A stretch of DNA of 64,000 nucleotides from Rhodalgimonas zhirmunskyi. GTDB taxonomy: Bacteria > Pseudomonadota > Alphaproteobacteria > Rhodobacterales > Rhodobacteraceae. The notes under the pieces are model-generated. The model did no database searches. It worked only from the letters and a program-made list of their open reading frames with translations, and was not told the DNA's origin. The first letter of the stretch is position 1. Each line of letters opens with the position of its first letter. Position numbers and translations under genes: made by a program. The stretch is taken from the NCBI GenBank assembly GCA_030848925.1, contig JANFFA010000001.1, positions 1,364,001 to 1,428,000 on the forward strand. Reading direction: 5' to 3'. Of the stretch, positions 41,828 to 50,864 are shown piece by piece.

Positions 41828-43459
41828 TTAGCGCTCCACGCGGTAGAGCGTGAAATCGGTGCCCCGGAGCACCTCGGTCACGCCCCTGCCCTGCTTTCCT
41901 TCGATCCATGACTCGATGAGGTCCAGCGCTTTCTCTCGTGCCTTTGGCATGAATGGGCAATCAGGCACCAGCAAGTGAGTTGCATTCTTAAAGCCGGGCA
42001 GGCCGCCGTAGTACCACGGAGCAGACCCATCAAGCGGATCCCAACCCACCATCATCCAATGCGGTGAAAACAGATCGGCGACGTAGGGCTGCGTCGTGAG
42101 GCCCAGTGCCGCTGCGTCGATCTCGGCCACATGGGCGCGAACCTGTGTTATCAAGCCACCGGTTACTCCGCATCTTGCTAGCGTGCGTCCGGCAAATTGA
42201 GATGGCTCAATCGCAGCTTTGCCTTCAAGGTATTTGCGCGTCAGCAAACGCTCACTCACCCGTGAGGCGGGCATTTGCAGATCGCCATGCTGCGGCGCGG
42301 CCAGCACGAGCGGCACGAAGCCCCCCGGCGGCGTTTGCAAATGGCGCAGCGGCGACAGGGCGAAATTGAACAGCACGGGGGCCACGATCACCGCCGCCGC
42401 CAGCGCCTCGAAGCGCAGCACATTGGCCCACTTTCCGGCGATGGGCCCGGCAATGGGCCGCGCGCCGGTGTCCCACAGCAACAGGCCCAGCGGGATCAGC
42501 CAGAGCGGATCATTGCCGTAATTCTGGAACGTCGCCCAATAGGCCCCCAACAGCAGAACGAAAAGAAGCGGCAAGCTACCGGGCGAGACCCGCCGCATGG
42601 TCAGCAGCGCCGCAATCGCCAGCACCGTCACCGGCAGATGCGCGGGCGAGGCCAGCAATTCCGGCAAGCTGGCCCCCGGCGCGGTGCGCAATTGAGAGCG
42701 CGACACGACCAGCAACTCATCCGCATAGGCAAGGATAAACGCCACGCCACGGGTCGCCACCAGCCAGACCAGCCCGAGCGCCCCGACGCCCAGCGCCACG
42801 GCAAGCCCGCGCCAGTTGCGCGCGAGCACCAACCCGAGGATGACAATCGGGGCGAAGGCCATGAAACTTGATGCCTTGATCATCGCCAGCGCGAACATCG
42901 CAGCACCAATCACCAACCCGTCGATCAGCGGCGGCCAGCCATGGCGCGCGTCCTCGGAGCGTGGCGGCAGAAGTACCAGCACCAGCACCGGCAGCAGAAG
43001 CGCCCAGCTCCAGCGATTGTAGTGCATGGCGAAGGTGACAGAGGCATCGGTGCGCCCATAGGTCAGCCCGGCCATGATGATCAGCGCCGACGCGCCCAGC
43101 GCGATTGCGCCACCGGTTCTGAGCCGGCTTGTCCCGGCCCACCAGAGCAGCGGGATCAACAGCGCACCCACCAGCGCCTGCCCCCAGATCAGGGCATGAC
43201 CCATCGGCACCCCGGCCCGCATCAGCACCTCGAAGGGGGCAAAACCCCACGCGCCCAGCGGCGTGGAAATATCGGAATGCAGCTGCGCGCCCTGTTCAAG
43301 CCGCAACAGGATATCGGCCAGATGCGCCATGTCGGTCTCAAACGTCAAAAACCGAAACCCGCCCGGCAACGCCGAAACCCCGGCCAATACCGCCCACAGC
43401 ACCAACAGTGTGCCCAGAACTTTCCCCGAATTTGCCATGAACCCTGCCCGTCTCTTCAT
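41828..43459 (-). CDS. Multi-pass membrane protein of unknown function (GT-C-like topology)
   Basis: A 543-aa protein with about eleven hydrophobic segments in the first 390 residues and a soluble C-terminal domain of about 150 residues containing four Cys/Trp-rich stretches (WMMVGWDPLDGSAPWYYGG, LVPDCPFMP). An early FETDMAHLADILLRLEQGAQLHSDIST resembles the Asp-containing first loop of GT-C glycosyltransferases, so a lipid-linked sugar transferase is possible but not shown. It sits on the opposite strand between cpaA and the AAA ATPase. ATG 43438 is an alternative start. Confidence 0.7.
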   Translation of the reverse strand: MKRRAGFMANSGKVLGTLLVLWAVLAGVSALPGGFRFLTFETDMAHLADILLRLEQGAQLHSDISTPLGAWGFAPFEVLMRAGVPMGHALIWGQALVGALLIPLLWWAGTSRLRTGGAIALGASALIIMAGLTYGRTDASVTFAMHYNRWSWALLLPVLVLVLLPPRSEDARHGWPPLIDGLVIGAAMFALAMIKASSFMAFAPIVILGLVLARNWRGLAVALGVGALGLVWLVATRGVAFILAYADELLVVSRSQLRTAPGASLPELLASPAHLPVTVLAIAALLTMRRVSPGSLPLLFVLLLGAYWATFQNYGNDPLWLIPLGLLLWDTGARPIAGPIAGKWANVLRFEALAAAVIVAPVLFNFALSPLRHLQTPPGGFVPLVLAAPQHGDLQMPASRVSERLLTRKYLEGKAAIEPSQFAGRTLARCGVTGGLITQVRAHVAEIDAAALGLTTQPYVADLFSPHWMMVGWDPLDGSAPWYYGGLPGFKNATHLLVPDCPFMPKAREKALDLIESWIEGKQGRGVTEVLRGTDFTLYRVER

Positions 43460-43589
43460 TTTTTCTGCACTTTATGAAGCCACACTGAGCATTGCACGGT
43501 TTTTGTGTAGGGGTTTGCGCGGTTTCGCGGTAAACTCGGCCCAATAACACGGCAAACGTGAACGAGCACATAGCGACAGGCATTTCAGA

Positions 43590-44897
43590 ATGAACATGCA
43601 GCCCACGGCGGTCATGGCACCGCCCCCGCCCAAGACACTGGAAGATATGTCTTTGCCCATCGCCATGATGCGCGACATTCTTCTCAAGACGATTTTCCGC
43701 CGCTCCCTTGCGGAAGTGACGGAAATCGCCAAGACCGTCTGCCTGCCCCGGCAGGTGACGCAGGAACTGGTCGATCTGTGCCGTGAACAGCGCCTGTTGG
43801 AGGCGACTGGCACGCTCAACGCCAATTCGGGCGGCGAAATGGGCTATCAGTTGACCGATGCGGGCAAGGCGCGCGCGCTTGATGCGCTGGCACAGTCAGA
43901 ATATTTCGGCCCGATGCCCGTGCCGCTTGAGGTTTACCGCGAACAGATCAAGCGCCAGTCGATCCGCAACATCCAGATCACGCGCGAGCAGCTGACCAAT
44001 GCCATGGGGCATCTGGTGCTGCCGCCCGAATTGCTGGATCACCTTGGGCCGGCTGTGGGCGCCGGGCGTTCGATCCTGATGTATGGCCCGCCGGGCAATG
44101 GTAAATCCTCGATCTCGAACGGGATCCGCGACGCGATGGGCGACAAGATCTTCGTGCCGCGCGCGATCGAATACTCGGGGCAGGTGATCACGGTCTATGA
44201 CCCGATTGTGCATTCCTCGGCCGAGGAAGAGCAGGACGACCCAAATTCGCTGCGCCGTCGGCGCACATGGGATACGCGCTATGTGCGGTGTGAGCGGCCC
44301 ACGGTCATCACCGGGGGTGAGCTTTCGCTCTCGATGCTCGATCTGGTCTATAACCCGACCGCGCGCACCTATCAGGCGCCGCTGCAGCTTAAGTCCACCG
44401 GCGGCATCTTCATCGTCGACGACCTTGGCCGCCAGAAAGAACCGCCACAGGCGCTGGTCAACCGCTGGATCGTGCCGCTTGAGGAAAACAAGGACATCCT
44501 CGCCCTGCAATCGGGCGAGAAATTCGAAGTGCCGTTCGACACCTTGGTGATCTTTTCCACCAACTTCCACCCGAACGAGATCTTCGACCAAGCCGCGCTA
44601 CGCCGGATCTTCTTCAAGATCAAAATCGACGGACCCAATCAGGAGGATTTCCTCAAGATTTTCGCCATGGTCGCGCGCAAACGCGGGATGGAACTGGACG
44701 AGGCCGCGCTGGTGCACCTGCTCAAGGTGAAATACCCGACGATCAAGAACGTCTATGCGAACTACCAGCCAATCTTCCTGATCGATCAGATGATCTCGGT
44801 CTGCGATTTCGAAGGCATCCCATACAAGATGTCGCCGGAACTGGTGGACCGGGCATGGGCCAACATGTTCGTGAAAGAAGAGAAAATCGTAAGATAA
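43590..44897 (+). CDS. AAA ATPase downstream of the Tad locus
   Basis: A 435-aa ATPase. The N-terminal 140 residues contain a winged-helix-like stretch (LVDLCREQRLLEATGTLN). The ATPase domain has Walker A GPPGNGKSS (about 165-173), Walker B GIFIVDDLGR, sensor FSTNFHPNEIF and an arginine-finger-like RRIFFKIKI. Related proteins occur next to Tad or type IV pilus genes in alphaproteobacteria, but I know of no assigned function. It is divergent from the membrane protein gene, with its own promoter region, and ends at a strong terminator. Confidence 0.85.
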   Translation: MNMQPTAVMAPPPPKTLEDMSLPIAMMRDILLKTIFRRSLAEVTEIAKTVCLPRQVTQELVDLCREQRLLEATGTLNANSGGEMGYQLTDAGKARALDALAQSEYFGPMPVPLEVYREQIKRQSIRNIQITREQLTNAMGHLVLPPELLDHLGPAVGAGRSILMYGPPGNGKSSISNGIRDAMGDKIFVPRAIEYSGQVITVYDPIVHSSAEEEQDDPNSLRRRRTWDTRYVRCERPTVITGGELSLSMLDLVYNPTARTYQAPLQLKSTGGIFIVDDLGRQKEPPQALVNRWIVPLEENKDILALQSGEKFEVPFDTLVIFSTNFHPNEIFDQAALRRIFFKIKIDGPNQEDFLKIFAMVARKRGMELDEAALVHLLKVKYPTIKNVYANYQPIFLIDQMISVCDFEGIPYKMSPELVDRAWANMFVKEEKIVR

Positions 44898-44917
44898 AGC
44901 GCGCCCCTTGGACGTGC

Positions 44918-44953
44918 AAAAGGCCGGGGCCGCAAGGTGCCCGGCCTTTTTTT
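44918..44953 (+). terminator. Rho-independent terminator after the AAA ATPase gene
   Basis: An 11-bp stem AAAAGGCCGGG / CCCGGCCTTTT with an 11-base loop, followed by three more T. Confidence 0.9.
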
Positions 44954-45121
44954 CATGCCGCGCGCGCTGGCAAATATCGCTTTTGCGGACCGCGCCCCCT
45001 GCCCCGCGATCCCGAAAACCGCTTCCGGCGCGGCCTGTGGCGGAGGGCGGTTTCCCCCGGTCGCGCGATTGGCTAGGTTTGTGCGGACGGCCCCGACTGC
45101 GCGGGCGTCAGGGAGCGGACC

Positions 45122-46570
45122 TTGGCCTATTTTGTCCTGTTATCGAGCCTTCTTCATTTCGGGCTGATCATCGCGGCGACGGTGCGAATCCTCCTGCGCG
45201 AAACTATTTCGGGGCCGGGGCGGCTGGCCTGGTTCGTGGTCGTGGCGACGCTGCCTTACGTGGGTTTTGTGCTTTACGTGCTGGTGGGGGAAACCTTCCT
45301 CAAGAAAAGCCTGCGCGCGCGCCACAAGGTCTTGGCCCGCGAGGCGGCGCTGCGCGGTCGCAAATACCTTGAAGAGATGCCCGGACCCGATCCGCTGACC
45401 ACGATGCCGCCTGATGACCGACAGCCGTTTCGCTATGGCATGTCGGTGAACGGGTTCGCGCCGCTGGGGGGCAATCACGCGGCGCTTTACAGCACGGCCA
45501 AGGGGATCGAACAGGCGCTGATCGAAGCGATCGATCACGCCAAGGACACGGTCAGCCTGCTGACCTATATCTGGCTTGAGGATGATTTCGGCACGGAGGT
45601 CGCCCGTGCCCTGATCCGCGCGTCACAGCGCGGGGTGGTGGTGCGCGGCATGGCCGATCACGTCGGTTCGCGCAAGCTGATCCGCTCGAAACTCTGGTCC
45701 GAGATGGCCGCATCCGGCGTGCAACTGCGCATCGCGATGCCGCTGGAGAGTTTTTACGGCTTTCCCATCGTCACCCGGCCCGACCTGCGCAATCACCGCA
45801 AGATCCTTGTGATCGACGGCGAAAACGCCTTTGTCGGCAGCCGCAACATCGCCGATCCGGAATTCGCGCCCAAGCGCCGTTTCGGGCCGTGGATCGACGT
45901 CATGCTGCGCCTTGAGGGGCCGGTGGTGAATCAGGTGAACCTGTTGTTCGCCTCTGACTGGTGCCTTTACGGGGACGGCACGTTGGAGGAGTTTCCGCTC
46001 AGGGCCACGCCGCGCAAGAACGGCTTCAGCGCGCAGTTCCGCGCCACCGGGCCGCTGGCGGCGCGCGACAGCTCATCACAGATGTTCTGCACCCTGATCG
46101 AGCGCGCGCATCATACGTTGATCATCACGACCCCCTATCTGGTGCCTGACATTCCGGTGCTGCATGCGCTGAAATCGGCGGCACGACGGGGGGTGGACGT
46201 GCGCCTGATCGTGCCGCATCGCAACGATTCATGGATCGTGAAAGGGGCGAGCAAGGGCTTCTATCACCCGCTGCTGAGCGCCGGTGTGCGGATCTTCGAA
46301 CATGGCCCCGGTCTGTTGCACTCCAAGACGCTGACGATTGATGGCGAGTTGGGCTTTGTCGGCTCGTCGAACCTCGACATGCGCAGTTTCGATCTGAACT
46401 TCGAGGCCGACCTGCTGTTTCGCGATCACCCGCTGGCGGTGCAGATCGGCGAGTTGCAGGCGCATTACCTTGCGCAAGCGCGCGAGGTCGAGTTTTCCGA
46501 CGTTCTGGAATGGTCGGCGGCGCGGCGCGGCTGGTATAACGTCATGGCCACGCTGGGGCCGATCCTGTGA
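45122..46570 (+). CDS. Cardiolipin synthase-like phospholipase D enzyme
   Basis: A 482-aa PLD-family protein, likely making cardiolipin from two phosphatidylglycerol molecules at the inner membrane. Two N-terminal membrane segments (about 2-20 and 35-58) are followed by two HKD motifs: HRKILVIDGENAFVGSRNI (H225) and HSKTLTIDGELGFVGSSN (H400). This is the architecture of ClsA-type synthases. The start is a TTG with AGGGAGCGG upstream; no better ATG is near. It is a stand-alone gene. Confidence 0.9.
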   Translation: MAYFVLLSSLLHFGLIIAATVRILLRETISGPGRLAWFVVVATLPYVGFVLYVLVGETFLKKSLRARHKVLAREAALRGRKYLEEMPGPDPLTTMPPDDRQPFRYGMSVNGFAPLGGNHAALYSTAKGIEQALIEAIDHAKDTVSLLTYIWLEDDFGTEVARALIRASQRGVVVRGMADHVGSRKLIRSKLWSEMAASGVQLRIAMPLESFYGFPIVTRPDLRNHRKILVIDGENAFVGSRNIADPEFAPKRRFGPWIDVMLRLEGPVVNQVNLLFASDWCLYGDGTLEEFPLRATPRKNGFSAQFRATGPLAARDSSSQMFCTLIERAHHTLIITTPYLVPDIPVLHALKSAARRGVDVRLIVPHRNDSWIVKGASKGFYHPLLSAGVRIFEHGPGLLHSKTLTIDGELGFVGSSNLDMRSFDLNFEADLLFRDHPLAVQIGELQAHYLAQAREVEFSDVLEWSAARRGWYNVMATLGPIL

Positions 46571-46744
46571 CAGGGCGGGGGTATCGGGAACCCGATTGTG
46601 CGGGCCGCGTTGGCATTCCGGGCGGACGGAACGGGCAAGACAGGGCAGGATAAAACGGGCATGAATGCACCCATCCCTTACAGCGCCGGGTTCGCATCCG
46701 GGCAGACGGCGGCGCGCCTCGCGCGGCCAACGGGCGCCTGACGC

Positions 46745-49141
46745 ATGGCCAATCTGCCGCCAGAGATCGGCGCGTGGTTCGATGCGCGCGGCTGGGAAAT
46801 CCACCCGCATCAGCGCGCCATGCTTGCACGCGCCGCCGACCCGGCCACCCTTTTGATCGCGCCCACCGGCGGCGGCAAGACGCTGGCCGGCTTCCTGCCG
46901 ACGTTGGCCGAGCTGGCGGATGGGGGCCATGTGGGCCTGCATACGCTTTACGTATCTCCGCTCAAGGCGCTGGCGGCGGATATGAAGCGCAACCTTTTGA
47001 TGCCGGTGACCGAGATGGGCCTGCCGATCCGGATCGATGATCGCTCGGGCGACACCCCCGCCAGCCGCAAGAGGGCGCAGCGCGCCGATCCGCCCCATAT
47101 CCTTTTGACAACGCCGGAAAGCCTTGCGCTGCTGATCTCTTACCCCGACGCGCCGCATATTTTTCGCGGCCTGAAACGCGTGGTGATCGACGAGGTGCAC
47201 GCGCTGGCCGAAAGCAAGCGGGGCGATCAGTTGTTCCTTGCCCTGTCGCGGCTGGAAACCCTTGCGCCCGGGCTGCGCCGGGTCGGGCTTTCGGCGACGG
47301 TCGACCGGCCCGAAGAGATCGCATCGCTGATAGCACGTCACCCCGCGCCCTGCACCATCCTTGAGGCCGATCCCGGCCCCGCCCCAGATATCGACATGCT
47401 TCGGATCGACGACGCACCGCCTTGGTCAGGCGGCGGCGCGGCCTATGCGATTCCGGCGGTGCTGGAGGAGGTGCGCAAACATCGCACCACCCTGATCTTT
47501 CACAACACCCGCGCGCAGGCCGAGATTTTCTTTCACAACCTGTGGCTTGCGAATGACGAGGGGCTGCCGATTGGCATTCACCACGGCTCGCTCGCGCGGG
47601 AACAGCGCGAGCGCGTCGAGAAGGCGATGGTGGCGGGCGAATTGCGCGGGATCGTGTGCACCGGAAGCCTCGATCTGGGTCTTGATTGGGGCGATGTCGA
47701 TCTGGTGATTCAGGTCGGCGCGCCCAAGAACGTGAAGCGGCTGATCCAGCGGATCGGGCGGGCGAACCACCGCTATAATGCGCCCTCGAAGGCGCGGCTG
47801 GTGCCGGCCAACCGCTTCGAGGTGGTCGAATGCCAAGCCGCGCTCGAAGCCGCGCGCGAGGGCGATCTTGACGGTGAGCCACGCGGGCCGGGGCCGCTTG
47901 ACGTGTTGTGCCAGCATATCCTGATCGCCGCCTGCGCCGCCCCCTTCGACGAAGAGGCGCTTTATCACGAGGTGAAAAGCGCCGGGCCATATGCCGGTCT
48001 GACCCGGGCGCAGTTCGACGATTGCCTGTCCTTCGTGGCGACGGGCGGCTATGCGCTGCGCGCCTATGACCGCTGGCAGCGATTGATCGCGCGCGACGGG
48101 CTTTGGCAGCTGCGCGATCCGCGCGCCGCCGCGCGCATCCGGATGAACATCGGCACAATTCAGGACAGCGACCTTCTGAAAGTGCGTATGCGCGGGCGCG
48201 GCCCCGCCCTGGGCGAGATTGAGGAAGCCTTTGCCGCCTCTCTCACCCCCGGCGATACCTTCCTGATCGGCGGCAAGATCGTGCGCTACGAGGGGCTGCG
48301 CGAAATGACGGTCGAAGTGACGCGCGACAAGGGGCGCAAACCCAAGGTGGCGACGTTTTCGGGCACCAAGTTCGCCACCTCGACGCAGCTTTCGGAACGG
48401 ATCTTGCGGATGTTGCAGGCGGGCGCGTGGCCCGACCTGCCCGCGCACACGCGCGACTGGCTGGCGCTTCAGCAAGAGATGTCGCGCCTGCCCGACGCCG
48501 ACAGCCTTCTGGTCGAAAGTTTCCCGCATGACGGGCGCGAGCATATTTGCGTCTATGGTTTCGCGGGGCGCAATGCGCAGCAGACGCTGGGCCTGCTCCT
48601 GACCAAGCGGATGGAGGAAGAGGGGCTTGCGCCGCTGGGCTTCGTTGCGACAGATTACGCCACCCTGATCTGGGGTCTGGACCCGGTGCAGGACGCCGCA
48701 CCGCTGTTCGATCTCGACCGGCTGCGCGCGGGGCTTGATGGCTGGCTGGCGGGCAACGCGGTGATGAAGCGGACCTTTCGCGCCGTGGCCACCATCGCCG
48801 GGCTGATCGAGCGCAACACCGTAGGGCAAAAGAAAAGCGGGCGGCAGGCGACATTTTCCTCGGACATCCTTTACGACACTCTGGCCAAGTACGACCCCGA
48901 TCACCTGTTGCTGCGCATCACCCGAGATGAGGCGATGCGCGGGCTGGTCGATTTCGCCCGGATCGAAGAGATGGCCGCGCGTGTGCAGGGCCACATCGAA
49001 ACGCGGCGCCTGCCCCGGGTCACACCGCTCGCGGCGCCGCTGTTCCTCGAGGTGGGCAAGGTGCCGGTGTCAGGGGCGGCGGAAGAGCGGCTCTTGCGCG
49101 AAGAGACCGAGCGGTTGATGCAGGCCGCCGGACTGGCGTAA
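46745..49141 (+). CDS. Ligase-associated DEXH-box DNA helicase (Lhr-like)
   Basis: A 798-aa superfamily 2 helicase of the short Lhr type. Walker A is APTGGGKT (39-46), the DEVH box is at about 149-152, and TTPESLALL, GLSATVDRPEE and the RIGRANHRYN box (motif VI) are visible. C-terminal regions match Lhr winged-helix and associated domains. In many bacteria this helicase sits with an ATP-dependent DNA ligase, an MBL-fold exonuclease and PdeM; only PdeM follows here. It probably acts in DNA repair. Confidence 0.93.
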   Translation: MANLPPEIGAWFDARGWEIHPHQRAMLARAADPATLLIAPTGGGKTLAGFLPTLAELADGGHVGLHTLYVSPLKALAADMKRNLLMPVTEMGLPIRIDDRSGDTPASRKRAQRADPPHILLTTPESLALLISYPDAPHIFRGLKRVVIDEVHALAESKRGDQLFLALSRLETLAPGLRRVGLSATVDRPEEIASLIARHPAPCTILEADPGPAPDIDMLRIDDAPPWSGGGAAYAIPAVLEEVRKHRTTLIFHNTRAQAEIFFHNLWLANDEGLPIGIHHGSLAREQRERVEKAMVAGELRGIVCTGSLDLGLDWGDVDLVIQVGAPKNVKRLIQRIGRANHRYNAPSKARLVPANRFEVVECQAALEAAREGDLDGEPRGPGPLDVLCQHILIAACAAPFDEEALYHEVKSAGPYAGLTRAQFDDCLSFVATGGYALRAYDRWQRLIARDGLWQLRDPRAAARIRMNIGTIQDSDLLKVRMRGRGPALGEIEEAFAASLTPGDTFLIGGKIVRYEGLREMTVEVTRDKGRKPKVATFSGTKFATSTQLSERILRMLQAGAWPDLPAHTRDWLALQQEMSRLPDADSLLVESFPHDGREHICVYGFAGRNAQQTLGLLLTKRMEEEGLAPLGFVATDYATLIWGLDPVQDAAPLFDLDRLRAGLDGWLAGNAVMKRTFRAVATIAGLIERNTVGQKKSGRQATFSSDILYDTLAKYDPDHLLLRITRDEAMRGLVDFARIEEMAARVQGHIETRRLPRVTPLAAPLFLEVGKVPVSGAAEERLLREETERLMQAAGLA

Positions 49142-49201
49142 CGCCAGACCAAACCCCAGATTTTGCTTGCAAACCGGGGCTTTCCGGGCAACCAACGTGG
49201 C

Positions 49202-49864
49202 ATGAAAGCCCATGATTTCAACATCTCCGGCATGCGTCTTCAGGCGCGCGGCGCGGGCGCGCTATATTGGCCCGAGCGGCGGCTGCTTTGTGTGTCGGAC
49301 CTGCACCTTGGCAAATCCGAGCGCCGCGCGCGGCTGCAAGGCGCGACCCTGCCGCCCTATGAAACGCAGGACACGCTGTCGCGGCTCGATGCGGAGCTGG
49401 CGGCGGTCGAGCCTGAAATCGTCGTCTGTCTCGGCGACAGTTTCGACGATGCCGAAGCCGCGCTGTCGCTTTCGGATCAGGAAAAGATCTGGATCACCCG
49501 GATGCAGGCCGGGCGGCGCTGGGTCTGGATCGAGGGCAACCATGATCCCGGCCCGGTCGATCTGGGCGGCACGCATCTCTCGGAATTGCCGATCGGGCCG
49601 CTGACCTTCCGACATATTGCCCAGAAGGGCGCTTCGGGCGAGGTGTCGGGCCATTACCACCCCAAGGCGCGGCTGACCGCCAAGGGGCGCAGCATCACCC
49701 GGCCCTGTTTCCTGATCGATGACGAGCGGGTGATCCTGCCCGCCTTTGGCACCTATACCGGCGGGATGCACTGCGACGAGCCACCGCTCAGCACCCTGAT
49801 GGGGGCCGAGGCCACAGCAGTGCTGACCGGCCCCTTCCCTGCCCCCATTCCCATGCCGCGATAG
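49202..49864 (+). CDS. pdeM: Ligase-associated metallophosphoesterase/endonuclease PdeM
   Basis: A 220-aa calcineurin-like phosphoesterase. Metal-binding motifs are DLHLGKSERR, GDSFDD, GNHD and GHYHPKA in order. PdeM proteins partner Lhr helicases in a presumed DNA-repair set; this gene starts 60 bases after the helicase stop. The start at 49202 (MKAHDFNISG) gives the family length. Exact substrate is unproven. Confidence 0.9.
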   Translation: MKAHDFNISGMRLQARGAGALYWPERRLLCVSDLHLGKSERRARLQGATLPPYETQDTLSRLDAELAAVEPEIVVCLGDSFDDAEAALSLSDQEKIWITRMQAGRRWVWIEGNHDPGPVDLGGTHLSELPIGPLTFRHIAQKGASGEVSGHYHPKARLTAKGRSITRPCFLIDDERVILPAFGTYTGGMHCDEPPLSTLMGAEATAVLTGPFPAPIPMPR

Positions 49865-49875
49865 AGTGGGCCGCG

Positions 49876-50778
49876 TTAAGCCGTCAGCCCCTCGGGTGCA
49901 GGCAGGCCGTTGGCGCGGCAACAGGCGGTCAGCGTGTTTGCCAGCAGGCAGGCGATTGTCATCGGGCCAACCCCGCCCGGCACCGGTGTGATCGCCCCGG
50001 CCACTTCGGCGCAGCTGTCGAAATCGCAATCCCCCACAAGGCGCGTTTTGCCTTCGCCACGCTCGGGCGCGGGGATGCGGTTGATGCCAACGTCGATCAC
50101 CGTCGCACCGGGTTTCAGCCAGTCGCCCTTCACCATCTGCGCCCGGCCCACGGCGGCCACGACGATATCGGCGCGCCGCGCCACCGCCGCCAGATCCGCC
50201 GTGCGCGAATGCGCGATGGTTACGGTGCAGCTGTCGCGCAGCAAAAGCTGCCCCATCGGCTTGCCCATCAGGTTCGAGCGCCCGATCACCAGCGCCTCTT
50301 TTCCCGAAAGATCACCCAACCGGTCGCGCAACAGCATTAGGCAGCCCAGCGGTGTGCAGGGCACCATCCCCTGCTGCCCGCTCGCCAGCAGGCCGATATT
50401 TTCGACATGCAGCCCGTCCACGTCCTTGGCCGGGTCGATCCGCGCCACGATCTCGGTCTCGCTCAGATGATCCGGCACCGGGAACTGGCACAGGATGCCG
50501 TGCACCGCCTCATCCGCGTTGAGCCGCTCGATCAGCGCGGAAAGCTCTTCCTCGCTGACATCGGCGGGCAGCTTGTGTTCATAGGAATTCATCCCCGCCT
50601 CGACGGTCTGAAGCCCCTTGTTCTTGACGTAGACTTGGCTTGCCGGGTCTTCGCCCACAAGGATCACGGCAAGACCGGGGGTGATGCCATGGCCCTGCTT
50701 CAGCCGCGCCACCTCTTCGCCGACGCGCGCGCGCACACCTGCCGCAAACGCCTTGCCGTCAATGATCTCTGCCGTCAT
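49876..50778 (-). CDS. folD: Bifunctional methylenetetrahydrofolate dehydrogenase/cyclohydrolase
   Basis: Interconverts 5,10-methylene-THF and 10-formyl-THF, 300 aa. The catalytic lysine stretch is VYVKNKGLQ (about 50-58), the NADP-binding motif GRSNLMGKP is near 165, and [13 protein letters not shown] is at the C-terminus. It lies downstream of fhs on the same strand, so the two form a one-carbon operon that couples formate to folate. An A-rich recurrent motif and AAAGGG sit just before its ATG. Confidence 0.96.
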   Translation of the reverse strand: MTAEIIDGKAFAAGVRARVGEEVARLKQGHGITPGLAVILVGEDPASQVYVKNKGLQTVEAGMNSYEHKLPADVSEEELSALIERLNADEAVHGILCQFPVPDHLSETEIVARIDPAKDVDGLHVENIGLLASGQQGMVPCTPLGCLMLLRDRLGDLSGKEALVIGRSNLMGKPMGQLLLRDSCTVTIAHSRTADLAAVARRADIVVAAVGRAQMVKGDWLKPGATVIDVGINRIPAPERGEGKTRLVGDCDFDSCAEVAGAITPVPGGVGPMTIACLLANTLTACCRANGLPAPEGLTA

Positions 50779-50785
50779 GGCGCCA

Positions 50786-50811
50786 CCCTTTCATTTTTCT
50801 CCAAATACTCC
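50786..50811 (-). repeat. Recurrent A-rich intergenic motif, copy before folD
   Basis: On the reverse strand this reads GGAGTATTTGGAGAAAAATG then AAAGGG. It occupies the last 30 bases before the folD start and includes its ribosome binding site. Copies occur at 53246-53284 and 62561-62585. Confidence 0.75.
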
Positions 50812-50864
50812 CGCCGGAGGCCAAGGCCAGACCAGCGCGCGCACGGTATGGCCCCTCTCAGCGC

